Assembly (NCBI GenBank): GCA_002371755.1
Contig: DFGM01000131.1
Location: 1-20,344 of the forward strand
DNA length: 20,344 nt
Reading direction: 5' to 3'
Origin: Verrucomicrobia bacterium UBA3750
GTDB taxonomy: Bacteria; Verrucomicrobiota; Kiritimatiellia; RFP12; UBA1067
The notes under the pieces are model-generated. The model was not told the DNA's origin. It worked only from the letters and a program-made list of their open reading frames with translations, and searched no databases. Made by a program: the position numbers and the translations under genes. This document shows positions 6,269 through 14,067 of the stretch, in pieces (position 1 is the stretch's first letter; every line of letters starts with the position of its first letter).

Positions 6269-7933
6269 ATGACAAGTAACGACGAATATGTGCTGCAGCT
6301 GCTGACCGAGCGGGGCTTCATCACCCCCGATCAGATTGATGCTGCCGCTAAATCGATGAGAGCCGAGAACGAGACGACGCTTGACGTGCTCGTTGCCGGC
6401 GGCACTTTGAGCGAAGATGACGTGCTGGGCACGGTCGCAGACCAGTTCGGCCTCAAGTACTGTCATGTGAATGCTGACGCGATTTCCCCGGATATCGTCA
6501 AGGAAATCCCGGCCGACATAGCAAAGAAATACGGCGTAGTGCCCGTGGTGGCGGACCAGGACTCCATCACCGTCGCGCTGAGCGACCCGATGGGATACGA
6601 CGCCATCGACTCTCTGCGCTATGTACTCAACGGGCGCGAGGTGGAAGCCGTCATCTCCCCGAAGGCGGAAATCGCCGCCGCGATGGCGAAACTCTACCAG
6701 GCGGACGAACCGGCCGACGTGCAGACGCGCGATGAATTCGGAGATGCGGCCGATGCTTCCGGAGACGACGCTCCCGTCATCAAACTCGCCACGATGCTTA
6801 TCACCAACGGCATCAAGATGAAAGCTTCCGATATCCATCTCGAACCGATGGAAAAAGAGTTCCGCGTGCGCTACCGCATCGACGGCGCGCTGAGAAAGAT
6901 GGATTCGCCGCCAAAGCGTCTCCAGGGCGCAATCATCTCGCGCATCAAGATTATGTCGAAGATGAAAATCTCCGAGAAGCGCGCGCCACAGGACGGCAGA
7001 ATCCAGATAACCGTCAACGGCAAAGACCTCGACCTGCGCGTGAACTCCGTGCCCACAAACCACGGCGAATCAATCGTCATGCGTGTCTTGGACAAGAGCA
7101 ATCTCGCACTCGGTCTGCCGCAGCTCGGCTTCCTTTCCGACGACCAGACCACCTTTGAGCGCCTCATCAAGCTTCCGGACGGCGTTGTGCTCGTCACGGG
7201 TCCTACAGGTTCGGGAAAGACCACCACCCTTTACGCCTGTCTCGGCCAGATCAATACGCCGGACAAAAAGCTCATCACCGTCGAAGACCCTGTCGAATAC
7301 CAGATGAGCGGCATCAACCAGGTGCAGGTGAACAAGGATGTGGGGCTTGACTTCTCGGCCGCCCTGCGCTCCATCCTGCGTCAGGCTCCGAATATCGTGA
7401 TGATTGGAGAAATCCGCGACGAAGAGACCGCCGGCATCGCCATGGAAGCGGCTCTCACCGGCCACTTGGTATTCTCCACCCTCCACACCAACGACGCGCC
7501 TTCCGCTGTCACGCGTCTTCTCGACATCGGCGTAAAACCCTTCCTCGTCGCCTCCGCCCTGCGCGCCGCCATGGCGCAGCGTCTCGTGAGGGCGATTTGC
7601 GAAAATTGCAAGGAAGCCTACACGCCCTCCGACCGCGAAGTGAAGATGCTCGGCAACTTCGCCAAGACCATGCCGGAGAGGATGTTCCACGGCGCCGGCT
7701 GCGACAAGTGCGGCCGCAGCGGCTACAAGGGCAGAAAAGGCATCTTCGAAATCTTCAAGGTGGACGACACTATCCAGCGCCTCATCTTCGACCATGCGCC
7801 CGCCACCCTCCTCCGCCAGCGCGCCCGTGAAATGGGTATGCGCACCCTGCGCGAAGACGGCATGCTCAAAGTCGCAAACGGCATGACCTCCCTCGCCGAA
7901 GTCCTCCGCGTAACCATGGGAGACGCGGACTAA
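6269..7933 (+). CDS. pilB: Type IV pilus / type II secretion assembly ATPase (PilB/GspE family), copy 1
   Basis: A 554-residue secretion ATPase, normal length for PilB/GspE. Residues about 1-150 form an MshEN-like N-terminal domain; the N2 domain begins near ASDIHLEP. Walker A is GPTGSGKT (311-318), followed by the Asp box, Walker B IVMIGEIRDEE, and the His box HLVFSTLHTND. A tetracysteine zinc site (CENC and CDKC) lies near the C-terminus. The protein would act as the cytoplasmic hexameric motor polymerising pilin or pseudopilin. It is the first gene of a three-ATPase cluster, and pilT follows after 15 bp. The start is fixed by the promoter only about 12 bases upstream and by the N-terminal domain beginning directly at the ATG. 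PilB and GspE cannot be separated without other pilus genes, but the adjacent pilT favours PilB. Confidence 0.95.
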   Translation: MTSNDEYVLQLLTERGFITPDQIDAAAKSMRAENETTLDVLVAGGTLSEDDVLGTVADQFGLKYCHVNADAISPDIVKEIPADIAKKYGVVPVVADQDSITVALSDPMGYDAIDSLRYVLNGREVEAVISPKAEIAAAMAKLYQADEPADVQTRDEFGDAADASGDDAPVIKLATMLITNGIKMKASDIHLEPMEKEFRVRYRIDGALRKMDSPPKRLQGAIISRIKIMSKMKISEKRAPQDGRIQITVNGKDLDLRVNSVPTNHGESIVMRVLDKSNLALGLPQLGFLSDDQTTFERLIKLPDGVVLVTGPTGSGKTTTLYACLGQINTPDKKLITVEDPVEYQMSGINQVQVNKDVGLDFSAALRSILRQAPNIVMIGEIRDEETAGIAMEAALTGHLVFSTLHTNDAPSAVTRLLDIGVKPFLVASALRAAMAQRLVRAICENCKEAYTPSDREVKMLGNFAKTMPERMFHGAGCDKCGRSGYKGRKGIFEIFKVDDTIQRLIFDHAPATLLRQRAREMGMRTLREDGMLKVANGMTSLAEVLRVTMGDAD

Positions 7934-7948
7934 AGAAAGGAAAAGACA

Positions 7949-9079
7949 ATGGACGTGACAATGAAAGAGCTTCTCGTGGCAATGATAGATGAAGGCGGCA
8001 GCGACCTTCATATCCGCGCGTACATGCCGCCGGAGCTGCGCGTGCACGGCGAGCTGCTCCCCCTCGCCGACGAAGAACTCACCGAGGAAGAATCCTTCAA
8101 CCTCTGCCGCGAAATAGCCTCCGACGAACAAATGGCCGAAGTGGAAAAGAACGGGGGCGCCGACTTCGCCATCGCCTTCCGAGACCTCTGCACGCCCGAA
8201 GAACAGGAAGTTGAAGACGAAAAGAAGCTCGCCACCCGTTTCCGCGTGTCCGTCTTCAAGGAACGCAAACGCTACGGCATGGTCTTGCGGCAGATCCCTT
8301 CCACGCTGCTTACGATGGAACAGCTTGGGCTCCCGCCGGTCGTGAAAGAACTTCTCTTCAAGCCGCGCGGCCTCATACTCGTCACGGGTCCCACGGGATC
8401 GGGCAAGTCGACCACTCTGGCCTCGATGCTCGATGTAATCAACCACGAGCGTTCCGTGCATATCATCACAATCGAAGACCCTATCGAATTCTACCACAAC
8501 TCCGCAAAGTCCCTCATCACCCAGCGTGAGGTGGGCGATGACGTGCCGAGCTTCGCGGAAGCCATCCGCCGTGCGCTGCGCCAAGACCCCGACGTGATTC
8601 TGGTGGGCGAAATGCGCGACATTGAAACGATTGGCGCGGCAGTTACCGCAGCGGAAACCGGCCACCTCGTGTTCGGCACCTTGCACACGACAGGCGCCGC
8701 AGAAACCGTAGACCGTATCATCGACGCCTTCCCCACCAACCAGCAGGCGCAGGTGCGCACCCAGCTCGCTGCCGGCCTGCAGGCCGTCATCTCCCAGATC
8801 CTCCTGCCGCGACTTGACGAAAACGGCGAAGTCCACGGCCGTGTCGCCGCCTTCGAAATCATGACTTCCACCGATGCCATCAAGTCGAGAATACGCGACG
8901 GCAAGACTAACATGATCAAGTCCGACCTGCAAACCGGCGCAAAGTACGGCATGCAGACCTTGGACTCCCACCTTACGCAGCTCTACAAGCAGGGCCTCAT
9001 CTCTTACGAAGAACTTATCACCAAGTCGCAGGATCCCGACTCCGTCGTCCAGAAACTCAAGGAAGAAATGGGAGCCTAA
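7949..9079 (+). CDS. pilT: Type IV pilus retraction ATPase PilT
   Basis: A 376-residue PilT-family motor that would depolymerise pili for retraction and twitching. Visible are the N-terminal GGSDLHIRA segment (14-22), Walker A GPTGSGKS (147-154), the Asp box (IEDPIEF), Walker B VILVGEMRD, the His box HLVFGTLHT, and a C-terminal IRDGKTNMI segment that corresponds to the AIRNLIREGK motif of PilT. A Glu-rich insertion (TPEEQEVEDEKK, near residues 80-91) precedes the RFRVSVFKER strand and is longer than in textbook PilT. A Shine-Dalgarno AAAGGA lies 8 bases upstream. The gene sits 15 bp after pilB and 3 bp before the second pilB-like gene. PilU is an alternative, less likely assignment. Confidence 0.94.
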   Translation: MDVTMKELLVAMIDEGGSDLHIRAYMPPELRVHGELLPLADEELTEEESFNLCREIASDEQMAEVEKNGGADFAIAFRDLCTPEEQEVEDEKKLATRFRVSVFKERKRYGMVLRQIPSTLLTMEQLGLPPVVKELLFKPRGLILVTGPTGSGKSTTLASMLDVINHERSVHIITIEDPIEFYHNSAKSLITQREVGDDVPSFAEAIRRALRQDPDVILVGEMRDIETIGAAVTAAETGHLVFGTLHTTGAAETVDRIIDAFPTNQQAQVRTQLAAGLQAVISQILLPRLDENGEVHGRVAAFEIMTSTDAIKSRIRDGKTNMIKSDLQTGAKYGMQTLDSHLTQLYKQGLISYEELITKSQDPDSVVQKLKEEMGA

Positions 9080-9082
9080 ACA

Positions 9083-10774
9083 ATGCTAGATCCTATTCTC
9101 CAGCTGCTCGTCCAAAACGGCTATCTGGACGAAGATGGCGCGAAAGACCTCGCCGATATCGCCAAGACGGAATCCAAGCCAATCCGTCAGCTCGTCATAG
9201 ACCAGGAAATCGTCACCGAAGACGATCTCCTCGCCCTCATGGCCGCAGACCAGAATACCGAGGCGATCGACCTCGGCGCGATGACGATTGAAACCGAAAT
9301 CACAGAGGCTATCCCCGCCTCCACGGCAAGAATGTACAACGTCTTCCCCGTGGAAACGGATGACGAAACGGTGACTCTCGCAGCGTTCGACCTCATCGAC
9401 CCGCGCATTTCCGATGAAATGCAGTTCTCGCTCGGCAAGGCCGTCCGTATCGTATTTGCGCGCGAAAAAGACGTGATGGACCGCATTTCGCAATACTATG
9501 GCGATGCGAACGATTCCGTCGCGGACATGATCAAGCAGCTCGGCGAGGGAATGAGCGACGACGAGGAGCTTTCCGGCGCAAATTCCAACGACATTGCATC
9601 GATGGAATCGGCCGCGAACTCTTCCGCCATCATACGCTTCGTCAACCTCGTGCTCTACCAGGGCGTGGTGGACCGTGCGGCCGACATCCACATCGAACCC
9701 TTCGAGAACGACTTCAAGATCCGCTACCGCGTGGACGGCGCCCTTTACGAAATGAAGGCACCTGACGTGAAGATGGCCCCGGCCATCATCTCGCGCATCA
9801 AGATTCTCGCGAATCTCAACATTTCCGAGCGCCGCATCCCGCAAGACGGACGCATCGCACTCACCGTGGCAGGGCGCCCCGTCGACTTGCGCGTAAGCTG
9901 CCTGCCGACAACACACGGCGAATCTGTCGTAATGCGTATTCTCGACCAGTCGGCAACCTCGCTCGACCTGGAAAACGTCGGCCTCCCCGAAGACGTCTAC
10001 GAGCAAATCACGATGGATATCGAAAAGCCGAACGGCATCTTCATCGTGACGGGTCCTACCGGCTCCGGAAAGACAACCACTCTTTACTCCATCCTCCGGC
10101 GCATCAACACGATAGATACAAAACTTCTCACCGCCGAGGAGCCTGTCGAATACAATGTGGACGGAATCGTCCAAGTGCCTATCGACCCTAAAGCTGGCAA
10201 TACGTTCGCCAAGGTGCTGCGCGCGTTCCTGCGTCAAGACCCGGACGTGATGATGATCGGCGAAATCCGCGACCTTGAAACTGCGGAAATCGCCATTCAA
10301 GCCGCACTGACCGGCCACTTTGTATTCTCCACGCTCCACACGAACGACGCCGCAGGTGCCGTGACGCGCTTCGTCGATATGAATGTGGCGCCGTATCTTC
10401 TCTCCTCCACCCTGGAAGGCGTCTTGGGGCAGCGTCTCGTAAGAACCTGCTGCGCAGAATGCAAACAGAGCTACGAGCCGGACGACGAGACGCTCGAGCG
10501 CATTGAAATGACGCGCGACCAGATTGGCGGGCGTCCGTTCTATTTCGGCAAGGGCTGCAAAATATGCAACGGCACCGGCTACAAGGGGCGCAAGGCCGTG
10601 GTCGAATACCTCAGAATGTCCAACCCGCTCAGGGAACTTGTCAACAATCGCGCTCCTACGCTCATTCTGCGCGAAAAAGCGCGCGAACTCGGCATGCGCA
10701 CCATGCGCGAGCACGGCATCCAGGCCATCCTCGACGGCTATACCACCGTGGACGAGGTCTTGAGATACACCTAA
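9083..10774 (+). CDS. Type IV pilus / type II secretion assembly ATPase (PilB/GspE family), copy 2
   Basis: A second full-length PilB/GspE-type ATPase of 563 residues. It shares the layout of the first copy: an MshEN-like N-terminal domain (about 1-140), N2 beginning near AADIHIEPF, Walker A GPTGSGKT (324-331), Walker B VMMIGEIRDLE, His box HFVFSTLHTND, and two CxxC pairs (CAEC, CKIC) for zinc. The sequence differs clearly from copy 1, for example in the acidic linker after the MshEN-like domain, so this is an old duplication or separate origin. Translation starts 3 bp after the pilT stop; GGGAG overlapping the end of pilT can serve as Shine-Dalgarno. It might drive a second pilus or secretion system, or form mixed motors (inference). 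No pilC, pilin or platform gene is in the window. Confidence 0.94.
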   Translation: MLDPILQLLVQNGYLDEDGAKDLADIAKTESKPIRQLVIDQEIVTEDDLLALMAADQNTEAIDLGAMTIETEITEAIPASTARMYNVFPVETDDETVTLAAFDLIDPRISDEMQFSLGKAVRIVFAREKDVMDRISQYYGDANDSVADMIKQLGEGMSDDEELSGANSNDIASMESAANSSAIIRFVNLVLYQGVVDRAADIHIEPFENDFKIRYRVDGALYEMKAPDVKMAPAIISRIKILANLNISERRIPQDGRIALTVAGRPVDLRVSCLPTTHGESVVMRILDQSATSLDLENVGLPEDVYEQITMDIEKPNGIFIVTGPTGSGKTTTLYSILRRINTIDTKLLTAEEPVEYNVDGIVQVPIDPKAGNTFAKVLRAFLRQDPDVMMIGEIRDLETAEIAIQAALTGHFVFSTLHTNDAAGAVTRFVDMNVAPYLLSSTLEGVLGQRLVRTCCAECKQSYEPDDETLERIEMTRDQIGGRPFYFGKGCKICNGTGYKGRKAVVEYLRMSNPLRELVNNRAPTLILREKARELGMRTMREHGIQAILDGYTTVDEVLRYT

Positions 10775-10790
10775 GGCGGCCCGGCACCAC

Positions 10791-10857
10791 GGCGGTGAGC
10801 CACCTTGCCGCCGCAAACGCACCGATACGCCCCATGGCGGCGAGCCCCCTCGCCGCC
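10791..10857. repeat. Two G+C-rich palindromes after the pilus ATPase cluster
   Basis: The first hairpin is GGCGG (10791-10795) with CCGCC (10808-10812), containing a smaller GGTG/CACC stem. The second is a perfect 9-bp stem, GGCGGCGAG (10836-10844) with CTCGCCGCC (10849-10857) around CCCC, the same stem as at 104-125. They fill most of the 136-bp gap between the second pilB and the small membrane-protein gene. No T-run follows, so any role as a terminator or mRNA 3'-end stabiliser is only a possibility. Confidence 0.75.
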
Positions 10858-10890
10858 GCCGTGGTTTCGCAACTGCCTTATTACCTTATA

Positions 10891-10896
10891 TATAAT
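10891..10896 (+). promoter_or_regulatory. Possible -10 element of the small membrane-protein gene
   Basis: A perfect TATAAT lies inside an A/T-rich stretch, 14 bases before the ATG at 10911. No convincing -35 is found at 16-18 bp. Transcription from here would begin within the Shine-Dalgarno AGGAG (10901-10905), so either the promoter is weak or the gene is read from upstream. Confidence 0.35.
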
Positions 10897-10910
10897 ATAT
10901 AGGAGAAGCA

Positions 10911-11180
10911 ATGGACTCGTTTGAAACGGCGATACGCGCGGTGAAGGTAGCCATGGTGATAGCACTGGTGGTCTATGCCGCCGCCCTGTCCACACCGTCC
11001 GGACGGCTTCCGTTGGCGCTACGGGGACTGAAAAAGATCCTTCAGCGCGATGCCACCACTCCTTCTGCCCCCATCCCGGCGCCAGCAACCGGCGCAGACA
11101 ACCCCGGCATCAGCGCCAAACGGAAGGTGTTGGCCTTTTTTATCGTAGTCCTTGCACTTGTCATCGCGGCAACCTTGTGA
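10911..11180 (+). CDS. Small two-helix membrane protein of unknown function
   Basis: An 89-residue protein that I do not recognise. It has a hydrophobic helix at about residues 11-28, a Leu/Arg/Lys-rich then Ala/Pro/Thr-rich middle (29-69), and a second hydrophobic helix at about 71-89 that ends the protein. This predicts a small inner-membrane hairpin protein. A Shine-Dalgarno AGGAG lies 5 bases before the ATG, which argues for a real gene. It follows the second pilB on the same strand after 136 bp of G+C-rich palindromes, so a link to pili is possible but unsupported. Its stop is 15 bp from the stop of the convergent beta-helix gene. A short TCCGC/GCGGA hairpin (11182-11195) fills that gap. 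Confidence 0.6.
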   Translation: MDSFETAIRAVKVAMVIALVVYAAALSTPSGRLPLALRGLKKILQRDATTPSAPIPAPATGADNPGISAKRKVLAFFIVVLALVIAATL

Positions 11181-11195
11181 TTCCGCTGCGGCGGA

Positions 11196-12695
11196 TTAAT
11201 AGGATGCGGCGGGCAGGGGCTCAGCCGCCCTCGCCGCTGCACTTTCACCGCCGCGACTTCCGATAAAGCGGAGAAACGGCTCTAGCTCGTCCGCTTTGAA
11301 AACGCGCGGTTGGGAGAAAGTCTGGGATTCTATTTCCGCGAGATTGTCGTCGTGCATCTGGTCGAGCCGGTCTGGATACTTGTAGACGAGCCCCTCCGTG
11401 GGACGGCCATGGAAGCGGCAAATCGACTCGCTCCCAGCGACCCACCGGTTGTCCGCAACCGTCATGCTCTTGCGCCAATCGTTGAAGAGCCTGAAGAGCG
11501 TGTTCGCGGAGCGCGAAAACAAATTGCCCCTGATGACGAAGCCCGCCGTCTGCGCCGTCGTATCGTAGAACATGAGATGCGCGGCGTTCGGATTCCAGCG
11601 CTGGCGGTGTCCCCACCCCTTCCCCGCATCGCGAAAGATGTTGTTCTCCACCAGGACGTTTTCCGTCCTGGCAGCCTCGCCCTGCTGCCAGTATTCGTAG
11701 GAATATTCGCAGTTCCACACCTCGTTGCCCCGCCAGACGATGTTGCGCTGCACCGCGCCGTCTTTGTTCGACTGGTTCGTGAGTCCCGCATCCCAACATT
11801 CCCATACGCGATTCGACTCTACCACGACATCCTCGCAATTCGCCCAGAACTCGATTCCATTCCCGTAGCGTACTCCGTTGCCCTTCTTGTCGTAGTAGAG
11901 GTATCCTCCGCCGATCCAGCTTATGTCGCAGTTTCGAACGGTGATTCGCTTCACGCTACCGCCGCCGATGCCATGGGCGGCAGTGTAGCGAAGATGCAGT
12001 CCGTCATAGACCACATCGTGCATCTTCGACTCATCGATGCAGTGCTTCTTCTCGCAAAGTTCAATGGACTTGAACCGCGTCGCAGGATTCGCATCGCTCT
12101 TCACGTGCACGGCGAAGGTCTTCGGGTCGCACCAGAAGTCTAGGTCGTCCTTCACATCCTTCAAGAAGCACTTCTTGAACGCGCAGCCGTTCGCGCCATG
12201 GTCGAAGATGATATTTCCTATATCGGCCGAAGCGCCTGCTTCGGCAACCCACAAGCCGTCCGCCTCGCGCCAGTCGCCTACGCCGCTTTTATCCCACGAC
12301 GCCTCGATTACCGGCTTTGCGCCTTCGCCGAAAGCACCGTAGACGACAGGATGGCCAGGCTTCCCGGAGCGCGGCAGGAGCTGTCCGCGCCATACGCCGC
12401 CGCACTCGAACAGCACCTTGTCGCCAGGCATGACTTCAAGAGTGTTCACCTCGTCAAGCGACATGGCCCTGGCCACATTCCACACCTTGCCGCTTGCCGG
12501 ACGCTTGTAGGCGGCCTCCGCCTCCGCCGCGCTCATCGCGGGATGCCGTCCGACCTTGAACTTCTTCATGCCCGCCTCTTCTACCCAATAGCCCGAAGCG
12601 GTTTGATGCGCCGGACTAGACGCGTTCTTGCCGGCCAGGGCAGTGAGGCAGGCGGCGGACGCGAAGAGCACGGTAAGCGTGAAAGACTTTCTCAT
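11196..12695 (-). CDS. Secreted right-handed parallel beta-helix protein (possible polysaccharide lyase or glycan-active enzyme)
   Basis: A 499-residue protein with a Sec signal peptide (about residues 1-21, ending ALA before GKN). From about residue 200 it shows repeating short strands typical of right-handed parallel beta-helices, such as VVYDGLHLRYT, ITVRNCDISWIGG, VVVESNRVWECWDAG, VLVENNIFRDAG and FVIRGNLFSRS, each with an Asn/Asp ladder position. Proteins like this include pectate-lyase-like and other glycan-active enzymes; no specific family or catalytic residues can be assigned. ATG 12695 is chosen because it gives a proper signal peptide and lies 7 bases from a perfect extended -10. 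The final residues (RAAEPLPAASY region) are encoded by a G+C-rich palindromic repeat, an odd C-terminus. The regulator upstream on the same strand may control it. Confidence 0.8.
   Translation of the reverse strand: MRKSFTLTVLFASAACLTALAGKNASSPAHQTASGYWVEEAGMKKFKVGRHPAMSAAEAEAAYKRPASGKVWNVARAMSLDEVNTLEVMPGDKVLFECGGVWRGQLLPRSGKPGHPVVYGAFGEGAKPVIEASWDKSGVGDWREADGLWVAEAGASADIGNIIFDHGANGCAFKKCFLKDVKDDLDFWCDPKTFAVHVKSDANPATRFKSIELCEKKHCIDESKMHDVVYDGLHLRYTAAHGIGGGSVKRITVRNCDISWIGGGYLYYDKKGNGVRYGNGIEFWANCEDVVVESNRVWECWDAGLTNQSNKDGAVQRNIVWRGNEVWNCEYSYEYWQQGEAARTENVLVENNIFRDAGKGWGHRQRWNPNAAHLMFYDTTAQTAGFVIRGNLFSRSANTLFRLFNDWRKSMTVADNRWVAGSESICRFHGRPTEGLVYKYPDRLDQMHDDNLAEIESQTFSQPRVFKADELEPFLRFIGSRGGESAAARAAEPLPAASY
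11208..11231. repeat. G+C-rich palindromic repeat inside the 3' end of the beta-helix gene
   Basis: This 24-bp segment matches 14022-14045 with a single mismatch: GGCGGGCAG, then G or A, then GGCTCAGCCGCCCT. It lies within the last codons of the beta-helix gene and encodes its final Ala/Glu/Pro-rich residues. The intergenic copy at 14014-14048 suggests that the repeat, not the protein, is the conserved unit. Confidence 0.7.
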
Positions 12696-12702
12696 GGCGG
12701 GA

Positions 12703-12711
12703 ATTATAGCA
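12703..12711 (-). promoter_or_regulatory. Extended -10 promoter of the beta-helix gene (leaderless)
   Basis: On the minus strand TGC TATAAT (12711-12703) is an extended -10 identical to the one upstream of the dehydrogenase operon. Seven bases separate it from the ATG at 12695, so the transcript should start at or one base before the start codon. A -35 match at 17 bp is weak (CGCTGG). Confidence 0.7.
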
Positions 12712-12735
12712 GATTCCAGACCGCGCCAGCGCAAA

Positions 12736-12745
12736 TGACATGTCA
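12736..12745. promoter_or_regulatory. Candidate operator palindrome upstream of the beta-helix gene
   Basis: A perfect 10-bp palindrome, TGACATGTCA, lies in the 55-bp gap between the regulator stop and the beta-helix start. It is centred about 45 bp upstream of the predicted transcription start. It is a plausible binding site for the adjacent regulator, but no second copy was found in the regulator's own promoter. Confidence 0.35.
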
Positions 12746-12750
12746 ACTTT

Positions 12751-13881
12751 TCAAGAACCGCGTTTGCTCCGCCTCGCCGTTTTCACGTCTTCCAAACGCC
12801 CCGCCCCCGTGGATTCGCGTATGACGAGCGGCGCGGGGAGGTATATATGACGCGGCGGCAGCCCCGGATTCCTGATTCGCTCCCGGAGCGTAAGATAGGC
12901 GATAAGCGCGATGTCCCCGCACGGCTGGTGTATCGTCGTGAGCTGGGGGAAAGTTGTTTTCGCGCATCTGACATCGTCGAAGCCGGCAAGCAGGACATCC
13001 CCCGGAACAGAAAGCCCCAGCTTGTCGAGCGTGTTCCTGAAGACCGCAGCGACATAGTCGGATTCGCATATCACGGCATCGGGACGGTTCCGCTTTCTGA
13101 AGATCGGGCCGAGCGCGCCTAAGTCGTCCGGGCAGGCGACAATCTTGAAGTCCTTGCCGCTGCCTAGCCCAAGTGCGCTTGCCGCGCCTTCCAGCCTGTC
13201 TTGGATTACCGCTGCGCAGTTCGGGCGCATCAGAAACCGGACGCGCTTGGCGCCCTGGTTCATCATGTGTTCGCCGAGAGCGCGCCCGGCGGCAACATTG
13301 TCAATTCCAACGAAATCGTGGCGCACCGGTTCGCGCCCCGAACGAACGCTCCGGTCTATCAGCACGACCGGAATCTCCGCATTGTCGAAGAGCGTGAGAA
13401 TCTCGCGCGTCACGCGCTCGGGCGTCCTGAGAAACGCGAGCGGCTGGAAGATGACTCCGGCGACATGCTGTTCGACAAATGCGCGCGCAACCTTGCCCGC
13501 CTCGATTGCCCGCTTCGACGGCGTGGATGCGGAAATGTCGCCCAGCACGAGCGAATAGCCGTCTTTCCGGGCGCAACTCATCAACGCCTGGCACATGACG
13601 GGAAAGACCTCGCCAACGGCAAGACTCGGCATGATGAGCCCCAGCCGCCCCGATTCGAGGCTGGCGGTCTTTGTTGCAAACGTCCCTGCTCCGCGCTTGC
13701 GGTAGACGAGCCCGCACCGCACCAGCTCTTCCATCGCACGCACCGCCGTTATGCGCGAAACCTTGTACTTCCTGACAAGCGCCTCTTCCGATGGCAGCGG
13801 CACAGCGCCGGTGTAAACGCCGTCGCGGATGCTCTTCCTCAGAGCCTCGAAGATTTGCCTGTATTTGGATTGTTCTTTCAC
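12751..13881 (-). CDS. GntR/LacI-hybrid transcriptional regulator (AraR-like architecture)
   Basis: A 376-residue regulator. Residues about 5-72 form a GntR-type winged helix (YRQIFEALRKSI, PSEEALVRKYKVSRITAVRAMEEL, GLVYRKRGAGTF). Residues about 78-355 form a LacI/periplasmic-binding-like sensor domain, with GLIMPS, IPVVLIDR, GIDNVAAGRALGEHM, PDAVICESDYVA, AGFDDV and TTIHQP motifs. This matches the arrangement of AraR, a sugar-responsive repressor, so a sugar or oligosaccharide effector is likely, though it cannot be named. The start is GTG at 13881, because a stop codon lies in frame 6 bases upstream; no good Shine-Dalgarno is visible. It lies just upstream of the beta-helix gene on the same strand, a usual position for a local regulator. 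The C-terminal tail is Arg/Lys-rich. Confidence 0.92.
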   Translation of the reverse strand: MKEQSKYRQIFEALRKSIRDGVYTGAVPLPSEEALVRKYKVSRITAVRAMEELVRCGLVYRKRGAGTFATKTASLESGRLGLIMPSLAVGEVFPVMCQALMSCARKDGYSLVLGDISASTPSKRAIEAGKVARAFVEQHVAGVIFQPLAFLRTPERVTREILTLFDNAEIPVVLIDRSVRSGREPVRHDFVGIDNVAAGRALGEHMMNQGAKRVRFLMRPNCAAVIQDRLEGAASALGLGSGKDFKIVACPDDLGALGPIFRKRNRPDAVICESDYVAAVFRNTLDKLGLSVPGDVLLAGFDDVRCAKTTFPQLTTIHQPCGDIALIAYLTLRERIRNPGLPPRHIYLPAPLVIRESTGAGRLEDVKTARRSKRGS

Positions 13882-13913
13882 GGCCTAAATGATGTTGGTT
13901 GGCAGGTGCGAGG

Positions 13914-13928
13914 ATTGCCGGAGGCAAT
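13914..13928. promoter_or_regulatory. Candidate operator / leader hairpin of the regulator gene
   Basis: A perfect inverted repeat, ATTGCC-GGA-GGCAAT, sits in the predicted 73-base leader of the regulator gene, about 25-40 bases after the transcription start. A second perfect palindrome, GACTAGTC (13951-13958), overlaps the predicted start point. Either could serve autoregulation; no experimental support is available. Confidence 0.4.
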
Positions 13929-13960
13929 GTTATACGCTCCCACGATTCTCGACTAGTCCC

Positions 13961-13990
13961 ATTCTACCATATTCACGCGTTCGTTGTCAA
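13961..13990 (-). promoter_or_regulatory. Sigma-70-type promoter of the GntR/LacI-hybrid gene
   Basis: On the minus strand: a perfect -35 TTGACA (13990-13985), an 18-bp spacer ending in TGG (extended -10), and -10 TAGAAT (13966-13961). The predicted start is near 13954, giving a leader of about 73 bases before the GTG at 13881. Confidence 0.8.
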
Positions 13991-14013
13991 TCGCAAGCCG
14001 CGTGGTAGGGCGC

Positions 14014-14048
14014 GGTAGGGCGGCGGGCAGAGGCTCAGCCGCCCTACC
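14014..14048. repeat. G+C-rich palindrome preceding array 2
   Basis: GGTAGGGCGGC (14014-14024) and GCCGCCCTACC (14038-14048) form a perfect 11-bp stem with a 13-base loop. The inner segment 14022-14045 matches 11208-11231 with one mismatch. Array 2 begins 19 bp to the right, the same order (palindrome, then 22-bp array) as at the left end of the window. Confidence 0.8.
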
Positions 14049-14067
14049 GCCGGGAGAGCTACCCCGG

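Noticed and set aside
10775..10870. Rho-independent terminator after the second pilB
   Set aside because: Stable hairpins are present but neither is followed by a T-run, and the same hairpins occur at places not requiring termination, so they are reported as repeats.
12741..12746. TTGACA (minus strand) as the -35 of the beta-helix promoter
   Set aside because: It is 32 bp from the TATAAT, far beyond the usable 15-20 bp; it is better explained as part of the TGACATGTCA palindrome.
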